The notes below the pieces were generated by a model that worked only from the letters and a program-made list of their open reading frames with translations, made no database searches and had not been told where the DNA came from. A program made the translations under genes and the position numbers. Shown here piece by piece: positions 24,885 to 33,753 of a DNA stretch of 64,000 bases; positions within the stretch are counted from its first letter, which is position 1, and the number at the start of each line of letters is the position of its first letter. The stretch spans positions 3,720,001 through 3,784,000 of the forward strand of contig OZ251532.1 in assembly GCA_965243175.1 (NCBI GenBank). Reading direction: 5' to 3'. This DNA is from VXYL01 sp965243175 (GTDB lineage: Bacteria; Pseudomonadota; Gammaproteobacteria; Pseudomonadales; Azotimanducaceae).

Positions 24885-27800
24885 ATGCGGCCGGCGCCGG
24901 AAGCGCCAGCGCCCCATCTTCTGCACAACTGGCAGGGACTGCTCGGCAGCGCCGGCAGTCTCGCCGCGTCGCGTCTCGCGGCGTCCGTGGAGCAGCTCGT
25001 CGTCTATGTGGCGGAGAGCACCGAGGCCGCCTACCACGCTGGCAACGAGATCCGCTTCTACGGCGGCGGGGGGCTGCCCGTTCGCACCTTCCCGGACTGG
25101 GAAATCCTGCCCTACGACAACTTCTCCGCGCATCAGGACATCGCCTCCGGGCGCCTGGCGACCCTCTTCGAACTGCCGACCGCCTCCCACGGCGTGCTGG
25201 TGGTGCCGGTCTCCACGCTGCTGCAACGCCTGCCGCCCACGCGCTTCGTGCAGGCGCAATCGCTGGTGCTGGAAGTCGGCCAGCGGTTCCACATCGCCGA
25301 CCATCGGGATCGCCTGGTGGCGGCGGGCTACCGCGCCGTGGACACGGTGTCCGAACGCGGCGAGTTCGCGGTGCGCGGCTCGCTGATGGACATCTACCCG
25401 ATGGGCGCTGGCAATCCGGTGCGCATCGACCTCTTCGACGATGAAATCGACACGCTGCGTCTGTTCGACGCGGACACCCAGCGCACGCTCTCCGAAACGT
25501 CGGAAGTGCGCATCCTGCCGGCGCGGGAAGTCCCCTTGGACGCGGACGGCATCGCCCGCTTCCGCGACGCCTGGCACCGCACGTTCGATGTGGACGTGCG
25601 CAACTGCCGCATCTACCAGGACGTGAGCGCCGGCATGGCGCCCCAAGGCATCGAGTACTACCTGCCGCTGTTCTTCGCGTCGCCGCAATCGTCCGCCGAG
25701 ACGGGTACCGCGACGTTGTTCGACTACCTGCCGGAGAACGCCGTCTTCGTGCTCGAAACGCAGACCTCCGCCGCCGCCAAACGGCATTCGCAGGAGGTGG
25801 CTGCGCGCTACGAATCCCTGCGCCACGACATCGAGCGCCCGATCCTGCCGCCGAGCGCGCTGTTCCTGAGCACCGGCGAGCTCGACGAGCGGTTGAAGAA
25901 GCACGGGCGCGTGCGGCTCGACCCCCACGGCAAGCAGCATCGCCACCGCGTCGGCTTCGGCGGGCGGGCGCTGCCGGACCTTGCCGCCAACCACCGGGCG
26001 GCGGATCCGGCGTCCAAGCTGCGCACGTTCATCGGCAATGCCGGGGCGCGGGTGCTGCTCACCGCGGAGACGGCCGGGCGGCGCGTCCATCTGAACGACT
26101 TTCTGCAGCGCGAGGGGCTGCAGGCCCGCGACGTGGACGATTTCGCCGCCTTCGAGGATGGCGATTCCGCGATCGCGGTGGCCGTCGCGCCCATCGAACG
26201 CGGCTACTGGCTGGGCGAACACGCGGCGGTCACGGAGACGGAAATCTTCGGCCATCGCGCCGAGGCAGCCGTGGAGCGGGCGCGAAGGCGCATCATCGAT
26301 CCCGATCTGGTGGTCAAGAATCTGGTCGAACTCAACATCGGTTCGCCGGTGGTCCACATCGACCACGGCGTGGGCCGCTACCGAGGGCTGGTGACGCTCA
26401 CCATCGACGACGACCCGATGGAGTTCCTCGCCATCGAGTACGCCGAGGAAGCGAAGCTCTACGTTCCGGTCACTTCCCTGCACCTCGTTTCGCGCTACGC
26501 CGGCGCGGACGAAGACACGGCGCCGCTGCACCGGCTCGGCTCGGACCAGTGGAGCAAGGCGAAGCGGCGCGCCGCCGAGAAGGCGCGGGACGCCGCCGCG
26601 GAACTGCTCGACGTCTACGCCCGCCGCGAAGCGGCCAACGGCTTCGCCTTCGCGCCGCCGGACGACGACTACCGGCGCTTCGTCGAACAGTTCCCGTTCG
26701 AGGCGACGCCGGACCAGGAAGCCACCATCGAAACGCTCATCGAGGACCTCACCAGCCCGAAGGCGACCGACCGCCTGATCTGCGGCGACGTCGGCTTCGG
26801 CAAGACGGAAGTGGCGATGCGGGCGGCCTTCCTGGCCGTGGCGAGCGGACGCCAAGTGGCGGTGCTCGCCCCCACCACCCTGCTCGCCCAGCAGCACTTC
26901 GAGACCTTCGGCGACCGCTTCGCCGACTGGCCGGTGACCGTCGAAGTCGTCTCCAGGCTGCGCTCCGAAGGCGAGGTGCGCAAGGTCGCCGAACGCCTCG
27001 CGGCCGGGCGCGTCGACATTCTGGTCGGCACCCATCGCCTGCTCGCCAAGTCCTTCGTTTTCAAGGATCTGGGCCTCGTCGTCATCGACGAAGAGCATCG
27101 CTTCGGCGTCCGCCACAAGGAGCAGCTGAAGAACCTGCGCGCCCACGTGGACGTGATCACCCTCACCGCCACGCCCATCCCGCGCACGCTGAACCTCTCG
27201 CTCTCCGGCCTGCGCGACCTTTCGGTGATCGCCACGCCGCCGGCCAAGCGGCTCTCCATCAAGACCTTCGTGATGGAGAAGCGGCGCGGCGTGGTCGCGG
27301 AAGCCATCGCCCGCGAATTGGCGCGCGGCGGCCAGGTCTTCTACGTCCACAACGAAGTGCGAACCATCGAACGCGCCGCCGAGGAAGTGGCCGAGGTCGC
27401 GCCGCAAGCCCGCATTGGGGTGGGCCATGGGCAGATGCCGAAGCGCCAGTTGGAGCGGGTGATGGCGGACTTCTACCACCGCCGCAGCAACATTCTGGTC
27501 TGCACCACCATCATCGAGAGCGGCATCGACATTCCGAACGCCAACACCATGCTGATCGACCGCGCCGACCGCTTCGGCCTAGCGCAGCTGCATCAGCTGC
27601 GGGGCCGCGTCGGGCGCTCGCACCGCCAAGCCTACGCGTACCTGATGACGCCGCATCCGAAGGCGCTCACCGCCGATGCCCGCAAGCGCCTGGACGCCGT
27701 GCAGGCCGCCGGCGAACTCGGCATCGGCTTCTCGCTCGCCACCCACGATCTGGAGATTCGCGGCGCCGGGGAGTTTCTTGGCGAGGAGCAGTCCGGGCAC

Positions 27801-28403
27801 ATCGCCAACATCGGCTTCACGCTCTACATGCAGATGCTCGAACGCGCCGTGGCGGCCATCAAGGCTGGCCGCACGCCGCACTTGGACGAACCGCTGCAAA
27901 CCAGCCACGACGTGAATCTGCACGCGCCAGCGCTGATTCCAGAGGACTACCTGCCGGACGTCCACGCCCGGCTCATCATGTACAAGCGCATCGCCAACGC
28001 GGCGGACCGGCCCGCCCTCGACGATCTGCGCGTGGAGATGATCGACCGCTTCGGCCTCCTGCCGCAGCCTCTGCAGAACCTCTTCCGCACCACCGCGGTG
28101 AAGCTCGCGGCGGCCAATCTCGGCATCGACCGCGTGGACCTCGGGCCGAACGGCGGGCGCTTGGAGTTCGGCACGAACACCGCCGTGGCGCCGGTCGCCC
28201 TCGTCAAGCTGCTGCAACGGGAACCGAACACCTACCGGCTGCGCGACTCGGCGCAGGGCGGCACGAGCCGGCTGCTGGTGCAGAAGCAGATGGAGCAGCC
28301 CGACGCCCGGTTCGTGTTCGTCGAAGCGCTGCTGCAGGAATTCGAGAGCGGCGAGAGCGCGCCGAGCGGCGTTGCCGAGGCGGTGGGAAGCGGGGTCGGC
28401 TAG
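24885..28403 (+). CDS. mfd: Transcription-repair coupling factor Mfd
   Basis: About 1172 residues; Mfd removes RNA polymerase stalled at DNA damage and recruits UvrA. The UvrB-like N-terminal region includes ILPYDNFSAHQDIASGRL. The RNA-polymerase-interaction domain begins near GSPVVHIDHGVGRYRGLVTL. Translocase motifs: ICGDVGFGKTEVAMRAAF (Walker A), VVIDEEHRFGVRHKEQ (Walker B) and TLTATPIPRTLN; motif VI lies in LRGRVGRSHRQAYAYL. A C-terminal TRCF domain ends the protein. I took the ATG at 24885 with AAGGAAG upstream; a TTG at 24840 would add 15 residues and is also plausible. Confidence 0.97.
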   Translation: MRPAPEAPAPHLLHNWQGLLGSAGSLAASRLAASVEQLVVYVAESTEAAYHAGNEIRFYGGGGLPVRTFPDWEILPYDNFSAHQDIASGRLATLFELPTASHGVLVVPVSTLLQRLPPTRFVQAQSLVLEVGQRFHIADHRDRLVAAGYRAVDTVSERGEFAVRGSLMDIYPMGAGNPVRIDLFDDEIDTLRLFDADTQRTLSETSEVRILPAREVPLDADGIARFRDAWHRTFDVDVRNCRIYQDVSAGMAPQGIEYYLPLFFASPQSSAETGTATLFDYLPENAVFVLETQTSAAAKRHSQEVAARYESLRHDIERPILPPSALFLSTGELDERLKKHGRVRLDPHGKQHRHRVGFGGRALPDLAANHRAADPASKLRTFIGNAGARVLLTAETAGRRVHLNDFLQREGLQARDVDDFAAFEDGDSAIAVAVAPIERGYWLGEHAAVTETEIFGHRAEAAVERARRRIIDPDLVVKNLVELNIGSPVVHIDHGVGRYRGLVTLTIDDDPMEFLAIEYAEEAKLYVPVTSLHLVSRYAGADEDTAPLHRLGSDQWSKAKRRAAEKARDAAAELLDVYARREAANGFAFAPPDDDYRRFVEQFPFEATPDQEATIETLIEDLTSPKATDRLICGDVGFGKTEVAMRAAFLAVASGRQVAVLAPTTLLAQQHFETFGDRFADWPVTVEVVSRLRSEGEVRKVAERLAAGRVDILVGTHRLLAKSFVFKDLGLVVIDEEHRFGVRHKEQLKNLRAHVDVITLTATPIPRTLNLSLSGLRDLSVIATPPAKRLSIKTFVMEKRRGVVAEAIARELARGGQVFYVHNEVRTIERAAEEVAEVAPQARIGVGHGQMPKRQLERVMADFYHRRSNILVCTTIIESGIDIPNANTMLIDRADRFGLAQLHQLRGRVGRSHRQAYAYLMTPHPKALTADARKRLDAVQAAGELGIGFSLATHDLEIRGAGEFLGEEQSGHIANIGFTLYMQMLERAVAAIKAGRTPHLDEPLQTSHDVNLHAPALIPEDYLPDVHARLIMYKRIANAADRPALDDLRVEMIDRFGLLPQPLQNLFRTTAVKLAAANLGIDRVDLGPNGGRLEFGTNTAVAPVALVKLLQREPNTYRLRDSAQGGTSRLLVQKQMEQPDARFVFVEALLQEFESGESAPSGVAEAVGSGVG

Positions 28404-28422
28404 CCGCCCTACCGCGAAGGCA

Positions 28423-29409
28423 ATGCGCAGCGACGCGAACACCGCCGGGAGCTTGCGCCGCGGCGCCGTGCGGGTCGTGGCGATTCTGCTTCTGCTGACC
28501 GCTACGCCTATCTTCGCGGCGGACGCGGAGGACTATCTGGAGCATCGCTGGTACCGCATCGAACTCGTGCTGTTCGAGCAAGGGGGCGAGTGGCCGCCGG
28601 CGCGTCCACGGCAGCTCGAGGCGATGCGCCTGCCCTTGGACGCTTTCGCGCTCACCCTCGCCGAAGACACCACCCCGCTGGCGCCGTGGCGGGTGGGCGC
28701 GGCGCCGCGCTACGACGACCAGCTTCCGCTCTTGATCTCGAACGTCGCGCCGCCGCTGTGGGTGACGGGAGTGTGCGCTGGCGTCTCTCCGCCGGGTACG
28801 GCACCCGAGGGCAACGCCTACGATCCGTGTCTGCCGGAGGCGGACTTGGAGGCGTACTTCGCGGACGATCCGCACGCGGTGTGGCCGGAGGATCGACCGC
28901 CGAAGCGCACGGCAACGCCCGAGGAACTCGATCCCGAAGGCGCGGCGCTGGAGGCGCTGCTCGACGGCTTTCGGGAGTACGAAAAGGGGCTTCACGCAAG
29001 CAGCTATCGTTGGCGACCGACGACGCCCGGGCTGGCACGGTTGCTGCCCCGGTTGCGCGATGCGTACCGAGTCGTGGTCGCCGGATCGTGGCATCAGCCC
29101 GTGCCCAGTCGGGATCAGCCGCAGCCGCTGCTCGTGCAGGCGGGAGTCCGCGATGCCGATGGCCGGTTTCCAGTCGAAGGGTGGCTGAGCATCGTCGCGG
29201 CGCGCTTCGTCCACTGGGAGGGGCGGCTTCAGTACCGGCACCAGTCTGGAAGAATCGCGTTGCTGACCCAGCGCCGACGCATGGCGAACGGCGAAGACCA
29301 CTATCTCGACCATCGCGCGGTCGGCATTCTGGCGCGAGTCGAACGCTTGGAAGAGCCCCAGGCGCTGCTCGACCTGCTGGACGCCTACGAGGCGCTGGCC
29401 GCGCAGTGA
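28423..29409 (+). CDS. CsiV family protein
   Basis: A 328-residue exported protein with a signal peptide (VRVVAILLLLTATPIFAAD). The first mature segment WYRIELVLFEQ is the hallmark of the CsiV family, whose members help peptidoglycan assembly in Vibrio; the later part includes LASSYRWRP-like repeats and WLSIVAARFVHWEGRLQYR, and ends YLDHRAVGILARVERLE. The gene follows mfd by 19 nt, an arrangement known in other gammaproteobacteria. GAAGG precedes the ATG. The next gene overlaps its stop codon (GTGA), so mfd, this gene and the ligase-like gene may be co-transcribed. Confidence 0.85.
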   Translation: MRSDANTAGSLRRGAVRVVAILLLLTATPIFAADAEDYLEHRWYRIELVLFEQGGEWPPARPRQLEAMRLPLDAFALTLAEDTTPLAPWRVGAAPRYDDQLPLLISNVAPPLWVTGVCAGVSPPGTAPEGNAYDPCLPEADLEAYFADDPHAVWPEDRPPKRTATPEELDPEGAALEALLDGFREYEKGLHASSYRWRPTTPGLARLLPRLRDAYRVVVAGSWHQPVPSRDQPQPLLVQAGVRDADGRFPVEGWLSIVAARFVHWEGRLQYRHQSGRIALLTQRRRMANGEDHYLDHRAVGILARVERLEEPQALLDLLDAYEALAAQ

Positions 29410-30671
29410 TCCGAGCGAGCGGCGAAGCGCTGCTGCGGCCGCCGCGAAGCGCCCCGCTTCGGTTGCTCGTCGACTACCGCGTGCCCCTCTGCGCGACGTT
29501 GATGATCGTCGCCCTCGCCTCCACGTTCGTGCTCGGTTCCCAGAGCGCGTCGAGCTTCGTCACTTACGTCCTTGCCGTCTACGTGCTTCTCGGCGCAGCG
29601 CGCTGGCGGGGGGTGTTTCTGGATTGGGGCGTCCTGCTCGTTGCGGCGCTGCTGGTCTACATCCCGCTGACGAGCGTCTGGTCCGCCACTTGGGACGGGC
29701 GCGGCGCGTTCAGCCAGTCCGTCCGCGCACTACTAGTGTTCACGTTCGTCGTGTCCTTCGCCGAATGCCTGCAGGTGGACTGGTTCCGCCGCCGCCTGAC
29801 CCTCGCCATCGCCACCGTTGCGGCCTTGGCAGCGCTTGCCGCACTGTGGACGTTTCTCACCGAGCCGCCTTGGGACGAGCGCCTGAACGGCCTCGGCCAA
29901 CTGGACACCCACGTGAAGGCCGGCGTGGTCTACGCCATGGCTGCGCTCTGCGGCGTCGCCTGGCTGCACGATGGTCCGGGCAGTGCGCCCCGGTTCGTCG
30001 TCTGGGGTGTCGCGGCTGCGGTGGCGATGCTTGCCATCGCGGTGGGGTTGACGGGTTCGAGAACCGCCACGGCGTGCGGCGCGTTCGGCCTAGCTTGCCT
30101 CCTGCTGAGTCACCGCATCGCGAACGTCGGCCACTTCCTGCGTCTAGCGTTCGCCGCAGCGTGCGCTCTCGCGACGATTCTGCTGGCGGTCTACTTCGCC
30201 GTCCCTGGCGGCGAAGCGCTGGTGCTCCCCCGCGGCGACAGTTTCCGCTTGGACATCTGGGCCCAGTTCGTCGGCCGGATCGCCGCCGAGGGCCCGTGGT
30301 TCGGGCTTGGCATCCAGGCCAACGACACCACGAACGTTCCAGCGCCCGAGGTGCATATGCACCCGCACAGTCTCTATCTGGCGGTCGCCCACCAAGGCGG
30401 CGTCGTTGGCCTAGCGTTGATGCTGGCCATCGTCGCCTTCACTCTGCGCACCCTGCTCCAGCACTACCGGCACCCCGACGCCAAACTCGGCCTGGCGGTG
30501 TGGGCCCTCGCCCTCCCCGCCTACCTCCTCGACGGCCACGAACTCGTGGACAAGATCGGCTGGACCTGGCTCTTGTTCTGGCTACCCGTCGCCATCGGCA
30601 TCTCCCTCCGCTGCGGCCACGCCCTCCAAGACGCGGCCCGATTCTGCGGCCACTTGGAAACGGATCGTTAG
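29406..30671 (+). CDS. O-antigen ligase (WaaL-like) family membrane protein
   Basis: A 421-residue polytopic inner-membrane protein with about ten hydrophobic helices (for example LCATLMIVALASTFVLG and VAMLAIAVGLTGSRTATACG). The GSRTAT segment after a transmembrane helix, followed by a large periplasmic loop ending HMHPHSLYLAVAHQGGVVG, matches the Wzy_C/O-antigen ligase family that joins undecaprenyl-linked glycans to acceptors such as lipid A core. The GTG start overlaps the preceding stop codon. It could equally be an O-antigen polymerase; ligase and polymerase are hard to separate without context, and no other LPS genes flank it. Confidence 0.82.
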   Translation: MIRASGEALLRPPRSAPLRLLVDYRVPLCATLMIVALASTFVLGSQSASSFVTYVLAVYVLLGAARWRGVFLDWGVLLVAALLVYIPLTSVWSATWDGRGAFSQSVRALLVFTFVVSFAECLQVDWFRRRLTLAIATVAALAALAALWTFLTEPPWDERLNGLGQLDTHVKAGVVYAMAALCGVAWLHDGPGSAPRFVVWGVAAAVAMLAIAVGLTGSRTATACGAFGLACLLLSHRIANVGHFLRLAFAAACALATILLAVYFAVPGGEALVLPRGDSFRLDIWAQFVGRIAAEGPWFGLGIQANDTTNVPAPEVHMHPHSLYLAVAHQGGVVGLALMLAIVAFTLRTLLQHYRHPDAKLGLAVWALALPAYLLDGHELVDKIGWTWLLFWLPVAIGISLRCGHALQDAARFCGHLETDR

Positions 30672-30714
30672 CGGCCGCTTTAGGCCGTTCAAGTGGCGAG
30701 CGGTGCCGCTTGGA

Positions 30715-31149
30715 TCAGCGATCTGACGGTGTCGAAGAGTCCAAGGCTGTGGATGGATCCAGAACAGGTACGCGGGTCGGCTCGAAGTGCCGTACGTTGC
30801 GAGTCACGACGGTCAGGCCGTGCTCAAGCGCCGTGGCGGCAATCAGCAAATCCGGATTGCGATTGCCGATGGAGTCCACCAGTCGGCCCCAACGCTTAGC
30901 AATCTGCATATCGACAGGGAGAATGCGTCCGCTGTACAGAGCGACCATGCCATCCAGCCAAGCGGCCAGCGCAGCAGCGAAGGCCGGGTTCAAACGCCGC
31001 TGTTGAGCGATGCCACGCTCTACTTCCCCAACTGAAACGACGCTCAGGTGCAGATCCGACGTTCTCTGCTTCGCCATCCAACGCGCAACAGCGGGATTGC
31101 GCTCCCGTCGCCGCAGCATCGACAGCACGTCCGTGTCGATCAGAAACAT
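30715..31149 (-). CDS. vapC: VapC-type PIN-domain toxin
   Basis: A 144-residue PIN-domain ribonuclease toxin. The acidic active-site residues are in place: FLIDTDVLS (first Asp), SVGEVERGI (Glu) and NPDLLIAATALEHGLTVVTR (the Asp cluster). The family cleaves tRNA or rRNA unless bound by its antitoxin. The ATG shares its A with the antitoxin TGA (TGATG), so the pair is translationally coupled. The antitoxin is Phd/YefM-like rather than VapB-like, a common mixed pairing. Confidence 0.92.
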   Translation of the reverse strand: MFLIDTDVLSMLRRRERNPAVARWMAKQRTSDLHLSVVSVGEVERGIAQQRRLNPAFAAALAAWLDGMVALYSGRILPVDMQIAKRWGRLVDSIGNRNPDLLIAATALEHGLTVVTRNVRHFEPTRVPVLDPSTALDSSTPSDR

Positions 31150-31403
31150 CACAAATCCGTCGGACGGAGGGGATGCGGGATCCTCTCAAACTCCCCGTCG
31201 TCTTGGGGAATGGCAAGCAAGAAGTCCGCAAAACCGGACGCATTCGCCTTCTCCAAGTGCCGCAGGCGTTCGTAGTCCTCAGCGGCCAGTACAACGACGG
31301 CCGGCTTGCCCCGGCGCGTCACCTGTTGAGGGGTTCCCGCCAAGGCGGCGTCCACAATGGCACCGAATTGGTTCTCGGCGTCCTGAAGCGGCCAAGCGTC
31401 CAT
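31149..31403 (-). CDS. Phd/YefM family antitoxin
   Basis: An 84-residue antitoxin: MDAWPLQDAENQFGAIVDAA and VTRRGKPAVVVLAAEDYERL are the standard Phd/YefM N-terminal DNA-binding fold. The disordered C-terminus (FADFLLAIPQDDGEFERIP) is the toxin-binding tail. AGGAG lies 6-10 nt upstream of the ATG. It is the first gene of the TA pair and likely represses its own promoter through the palindrome at 31415-31432. Confidence 0.93.
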   Translation of the reverse strand: MDAWPLQDAENQFGAIVDAALAGTPQQVTRRGKPAVVVLAAEDYERLRHLEKANASGFADFLLAIPQDDGEFERIPHPLRPTDL

Positions 31404-31414
31404 GCACTCTCCTG

Positions 31415-31460
31415 TCTAGATGAACGGCTAGAGTGTTGCGCTGCCCACTTGGCCTGTCAA
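31415..31460 (-). promoter_or_regulatory. Promoter and candidate operator of the Phd/VapC pair
   Basis: On the minus strand a perfect TTGACA (-35, 31455-31460) is followed after 17 nt by AACACT (-10, 31432-31437). The inverted repeat TCTAG-8 nt-CTAGA (31415-31432) touches the -10 and lies 12 nt from the antitoxin start, where a Phd dimer would be expected to bind and autoregulate. Confidence 0.5.
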
Positions 31461-31553
31461 CTCGGCACCCCTCAGCCGCATGATCCCTGCACGGCGCACC
31501 GTGTCGAAGCGTTACACTAGCGCAGCGCTGGCGAATAACTGAGCGGTTCCGCG

Positions 31554-32353
31554 ATGGCCGATGTCCTGCTTGCCGCGTTGCGGAGCTTGCCGACGCGGTG
31601 GCCGAGAAGAGCGCGACGTCGCTGCCGGCGGGTTCCGAAGAACAGCTGCGGGCGCCGTTCGAGAATCTGCTTTCGGCGGCTGCGGCGGCGTTCGGGGTCG
31701 AGGCCACGTGCGTGGGCGAGGCGGCGTTGCCGAACCGCCTGGGGCGGCCGGACTTCGCGGTTTCGTGCGGTGGGGCGCTGGCCGGCTACGTGGAGTTGAA
31801 GGCGCCCGGCACGGGGGCCGATCAGCGGCGCTTCCGCGGGCGCAACCGGCGGCAGTTCAAGCGCTTCTCGGCGATTCCGAACATCCTCTACGGCGACGGC
31901 AACGAGTGGGCGCTCTACCGTGGCGGCGAACGCGCCGGGCGCGTCGTCAGATTGGCGGGAGACATCGTCCGGGAAGGCGCCGGCGCGGTGCAGGAGCAGG
32001 ACGCAGCGCAGCTCGACAGCCTGCTGCGCGAGTTCCTGGCCTGGCAGCCGATCCTGCCGCTGGACGCGCGCGGGCGGATCGATCTCAAGGCGTTCGCGGC
32101 CCTCCTGGCGCCGCTGTGCCAGCTGCTGCGCGACGACGTGGCGGAAGCGCTGGGCGCGACCGCCAGCGTTCGGCCCGGCGACTCGACCGCGCGAAGAGCT
32201 GGCGGTTCCGTGCTCGCGCAGTTGGCGAACGACTGGCGGCAGCTGCTGTTTCCCGACGCCACGGACGCGCAGTTCGCGGACGCCTACGCGCAGACCGTGG
32301 TCTTCGCCATGCTGCTCGGCCGCGCCGAGGGCGCCGAGCCGCTGACGCTGGAG
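31554..32353 (+). pseudogene. Type ISP-like restriction-modification enzyme, N-terminal part
   Basis: This is the nuclease half of a large single-chain restriction-modification protein interrupted by IS110 copy 2 at 32353. It holds a Mrr-like PD-(D/E)XK core: NRLGRPDFAVSCGG (Asp) and GYVELKAPGTG (ExK). The apparent full start is ATG 31554 (MADVLLAALR), but one base is missing in CGGAGCTTGCC near 31584. Restoring a G gives a continuous MADVLLAALRELADAVAEKS. Without it, translation could only begin at GTG 31598. The segment ends ...EGAEPLTLE at the IS junction. Confidence 0.85.
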
Positions 32354-32423
32354 TATCTATGTTGCAAGTGGTCTTTGAGATGGCCTCCTTGGCTGGTCAT
32401 GCTTCCAGTGGTGCCTTGGGGGT

Positions 32424-33539
32424 TCAGGCGAGGGTTGGGAGCGGCGGGCCGATGCCCGCGCTCGGCTGTTCGCTGGCGGAGGCGCCGGAGGATGGCGGCT
32501 GGCCCTTCGGGCCTTGGCTGCGGTCGCCGAGGCTCCCTTCGCCAACGCCCGAAGGGCCGCCGGCGTCCCCGGTCGCTTCCGGCGGCGGCGCGTCGTGCTG
32601 GCCGCCCGCTCTGGGCGTCCAGAGCCGGTCGTCGCGGAGCAGGACGTTGGCGAGCAGGACGAGCTTGCGCATGACGGCCACCAGGGCGACCTTCCCCGGC
32701 TTGCCGTCGGCGACCAGCTGCCGATGCTTGGCGGCCATGTCCGGGTTGCAGCGGACGGCGCTCATCGCCGCCATGTAGAGGAGCCGCCGCACCCGCGCGC
32801 GGCCGCCCTTGATGTAGCTGCGGCCCTTCCAGTTCCCCGACTCGCGCGCCATCGGCGCCACGCCGGCCAGGCTGGCCGCGGCCTTGGCGTCGAGCGCGCC
32901 CAGTTCCGGCATGTCGGCGACGAGTCCGGCGGCGGTGACCGGGCCGACGCCGGGGATGGAGGCCAGCACCTCGGCGCGCCGCGCCAGCCGCGGGTCGTCC
33001 GCCAGCAGCCTTCCGACCCGAGCGTCCACGGCTTTCAGCTGGCGGTCGATCTGCGCCAGCCGGTTGCGGTTCTGCCGCCTGAGCAGCGGGTCGCGGACGT
33101 GCGCCCGGCGGTTCAGCGCCGCGACGCGGTCCTTGACCAGGCCGTCGCGCGCCGCGGCCAGTTCGTCGAGGTCGCGCAGCGCCTGCGGCTTCGCCTCCAC
33201 CTGGCGCAGGGGCAGCGCCCGGCCCATCGCGGCGAGCACCCGCGCGTCCGCCGCGTCCGTCTTCGCCTCTTCGCCCATCGCCTGCGCGAAGCGCCTCGCG
33301 CGCGCCGCGTTCACCCGCGCCAGCCGCAGCCGGCCGGCCAGCGCCTCCTCGAAGCCGCGGTGGTAGTGGCCGGTGGACTCGTAGACCACCATCGGGTCCG
33401 CCGGCGCGACCCACGCGGCGAACTCCTCGAAGCCCTCGGCGTCGTTGCCGAAGCGCTTCGCATCGTCCGGCCGCCAGGCATCCAGATGCGCCTTCGAGAT
33501 GTCCACGCCGACGGCGGCATCTCCGCTATGATCGGCCAT
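32424..33539 (-). CDS. IS110 family transposase (intact)
   Basis: A 371-residue serine/DEDD-type recombinase of IS110 elements. The N-terminal RuvC-like domain starts AVGVDISKAHLDAW and continues with VYESTGHYHRGF and EEAKTDAADARVLAAMGR (DEDD acidic residues). The C-terminal Tnp_IS116 domain has LASIPGVGPVTAAGLVADMP and ASLAGVAPMARESGNWKG, where the catalytic Ser is expected (APMARES), followed by KGGRARVRRLLYMAA. The last about 65 residues are a Pro/Gly/Ser-rich extension (GGQHDAPPPEATGDAGGPSG) not typical of the family. The 212-nt stretch upstream is the candidate bridge RNA. Confidence 0.95.
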   Translation of the reverse strand: MADHSGDAAVGVDISKAHLDAWRPDDAKRFGNDAEGFEEFAAWVAPADPMVVYESTGHYHRGFEEALAGRLRLARVNAARARRFAQAMGEEAKTDAADARVLAAMGRALPLRQVEAKPQALRDLDELAAARDGLVKDRVAALNRRAHVRDPLLRRQNRNRLAQIDRQLKAVDARVGRLLADDPRLARRAEVLASIPGVGPVTAAGLVADMPELGALDAKAAASLAGVAPMARESGNWKGRSYIKGGRARVRRLLYMAAMSAVRCNPDMAAKHRQLVADGKPGKVALVAVMRKLVLLANVLLRDDRLWTPRAGGQHDAPPPEATGDAGGPSGVGEGSLGDRSQGPKGQPPSSGASASEQPSAGIGPPLPTLA

Positions 33540-33751
33540 GCTTTCCTTCTCCTGCTCTTGTCGTTCGGGCCTCGACGCCCACGTATCCATTCAGGACTTG
33601 GGAAAGACGGTGGCGACCATTCTCCAGCTCGGCCCGCAACGGTCCACAAGATGCACGGTCCGACCACCGCCACCCTCCGGCCTTCCGGTACCGGAAGGCC
33701 GGAGGGGATGGGCCCTCCCGAAGGCCCAATCAACGCGAATCTAAACAGACA
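33540..33751 (-). ncRNA. Candidate bridge RNA region of IS110 copy 2
   Basis: This is the equivalent of 12815-13027. On the sense strand it has the same 15-bp hairpin (33674-33705) with loop TA in place of TG, and the GGGCC/GGCCC hairpin adjacent. The stem is conserved while flanking single-stranded positions differ between the copies. The position upstream of the recombinase is that of known IS110 bridge RNAs; transcription is inferred. Confidence 0.5.
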
Positions 33752-33753
33752 AG

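Larger units (their letters stand above)
32352..33753 (-). mobile_element. IS110 family insertion sequence, copy 2
   Basis: A 1.4-kb element in reverse orientation inside the restriction-modification gene, bracketed by AG (32352-32353 and 33752-33753), which is CT on the transposase-sense strand. The ends match copy 1. Removing the element with one AG joins CTG GAG to ACG GCC and gives the continuous reading LTLETARETLAAHHGLLSR. This defines the boundaries to the base. It carries an intact transposase and the hairpin region, so it is the likely autonomous copy. Confidence 0.93.

Noticed and set aside
24725..27479. Minus-strand open frame continuing upstream of gltX through mfd
   Set aside because: The frame is open only because of high GC. 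The translated part lacks family motifs, while mfd on the plus strand has all helicase motifs.
30715..31403. Possible functional link of the Phd/VapC pair with the adjacent restriction-modification gene
   Set aside because: They are divergently oriented with separate control signals. Co-location alone in an island does not support a joint system.
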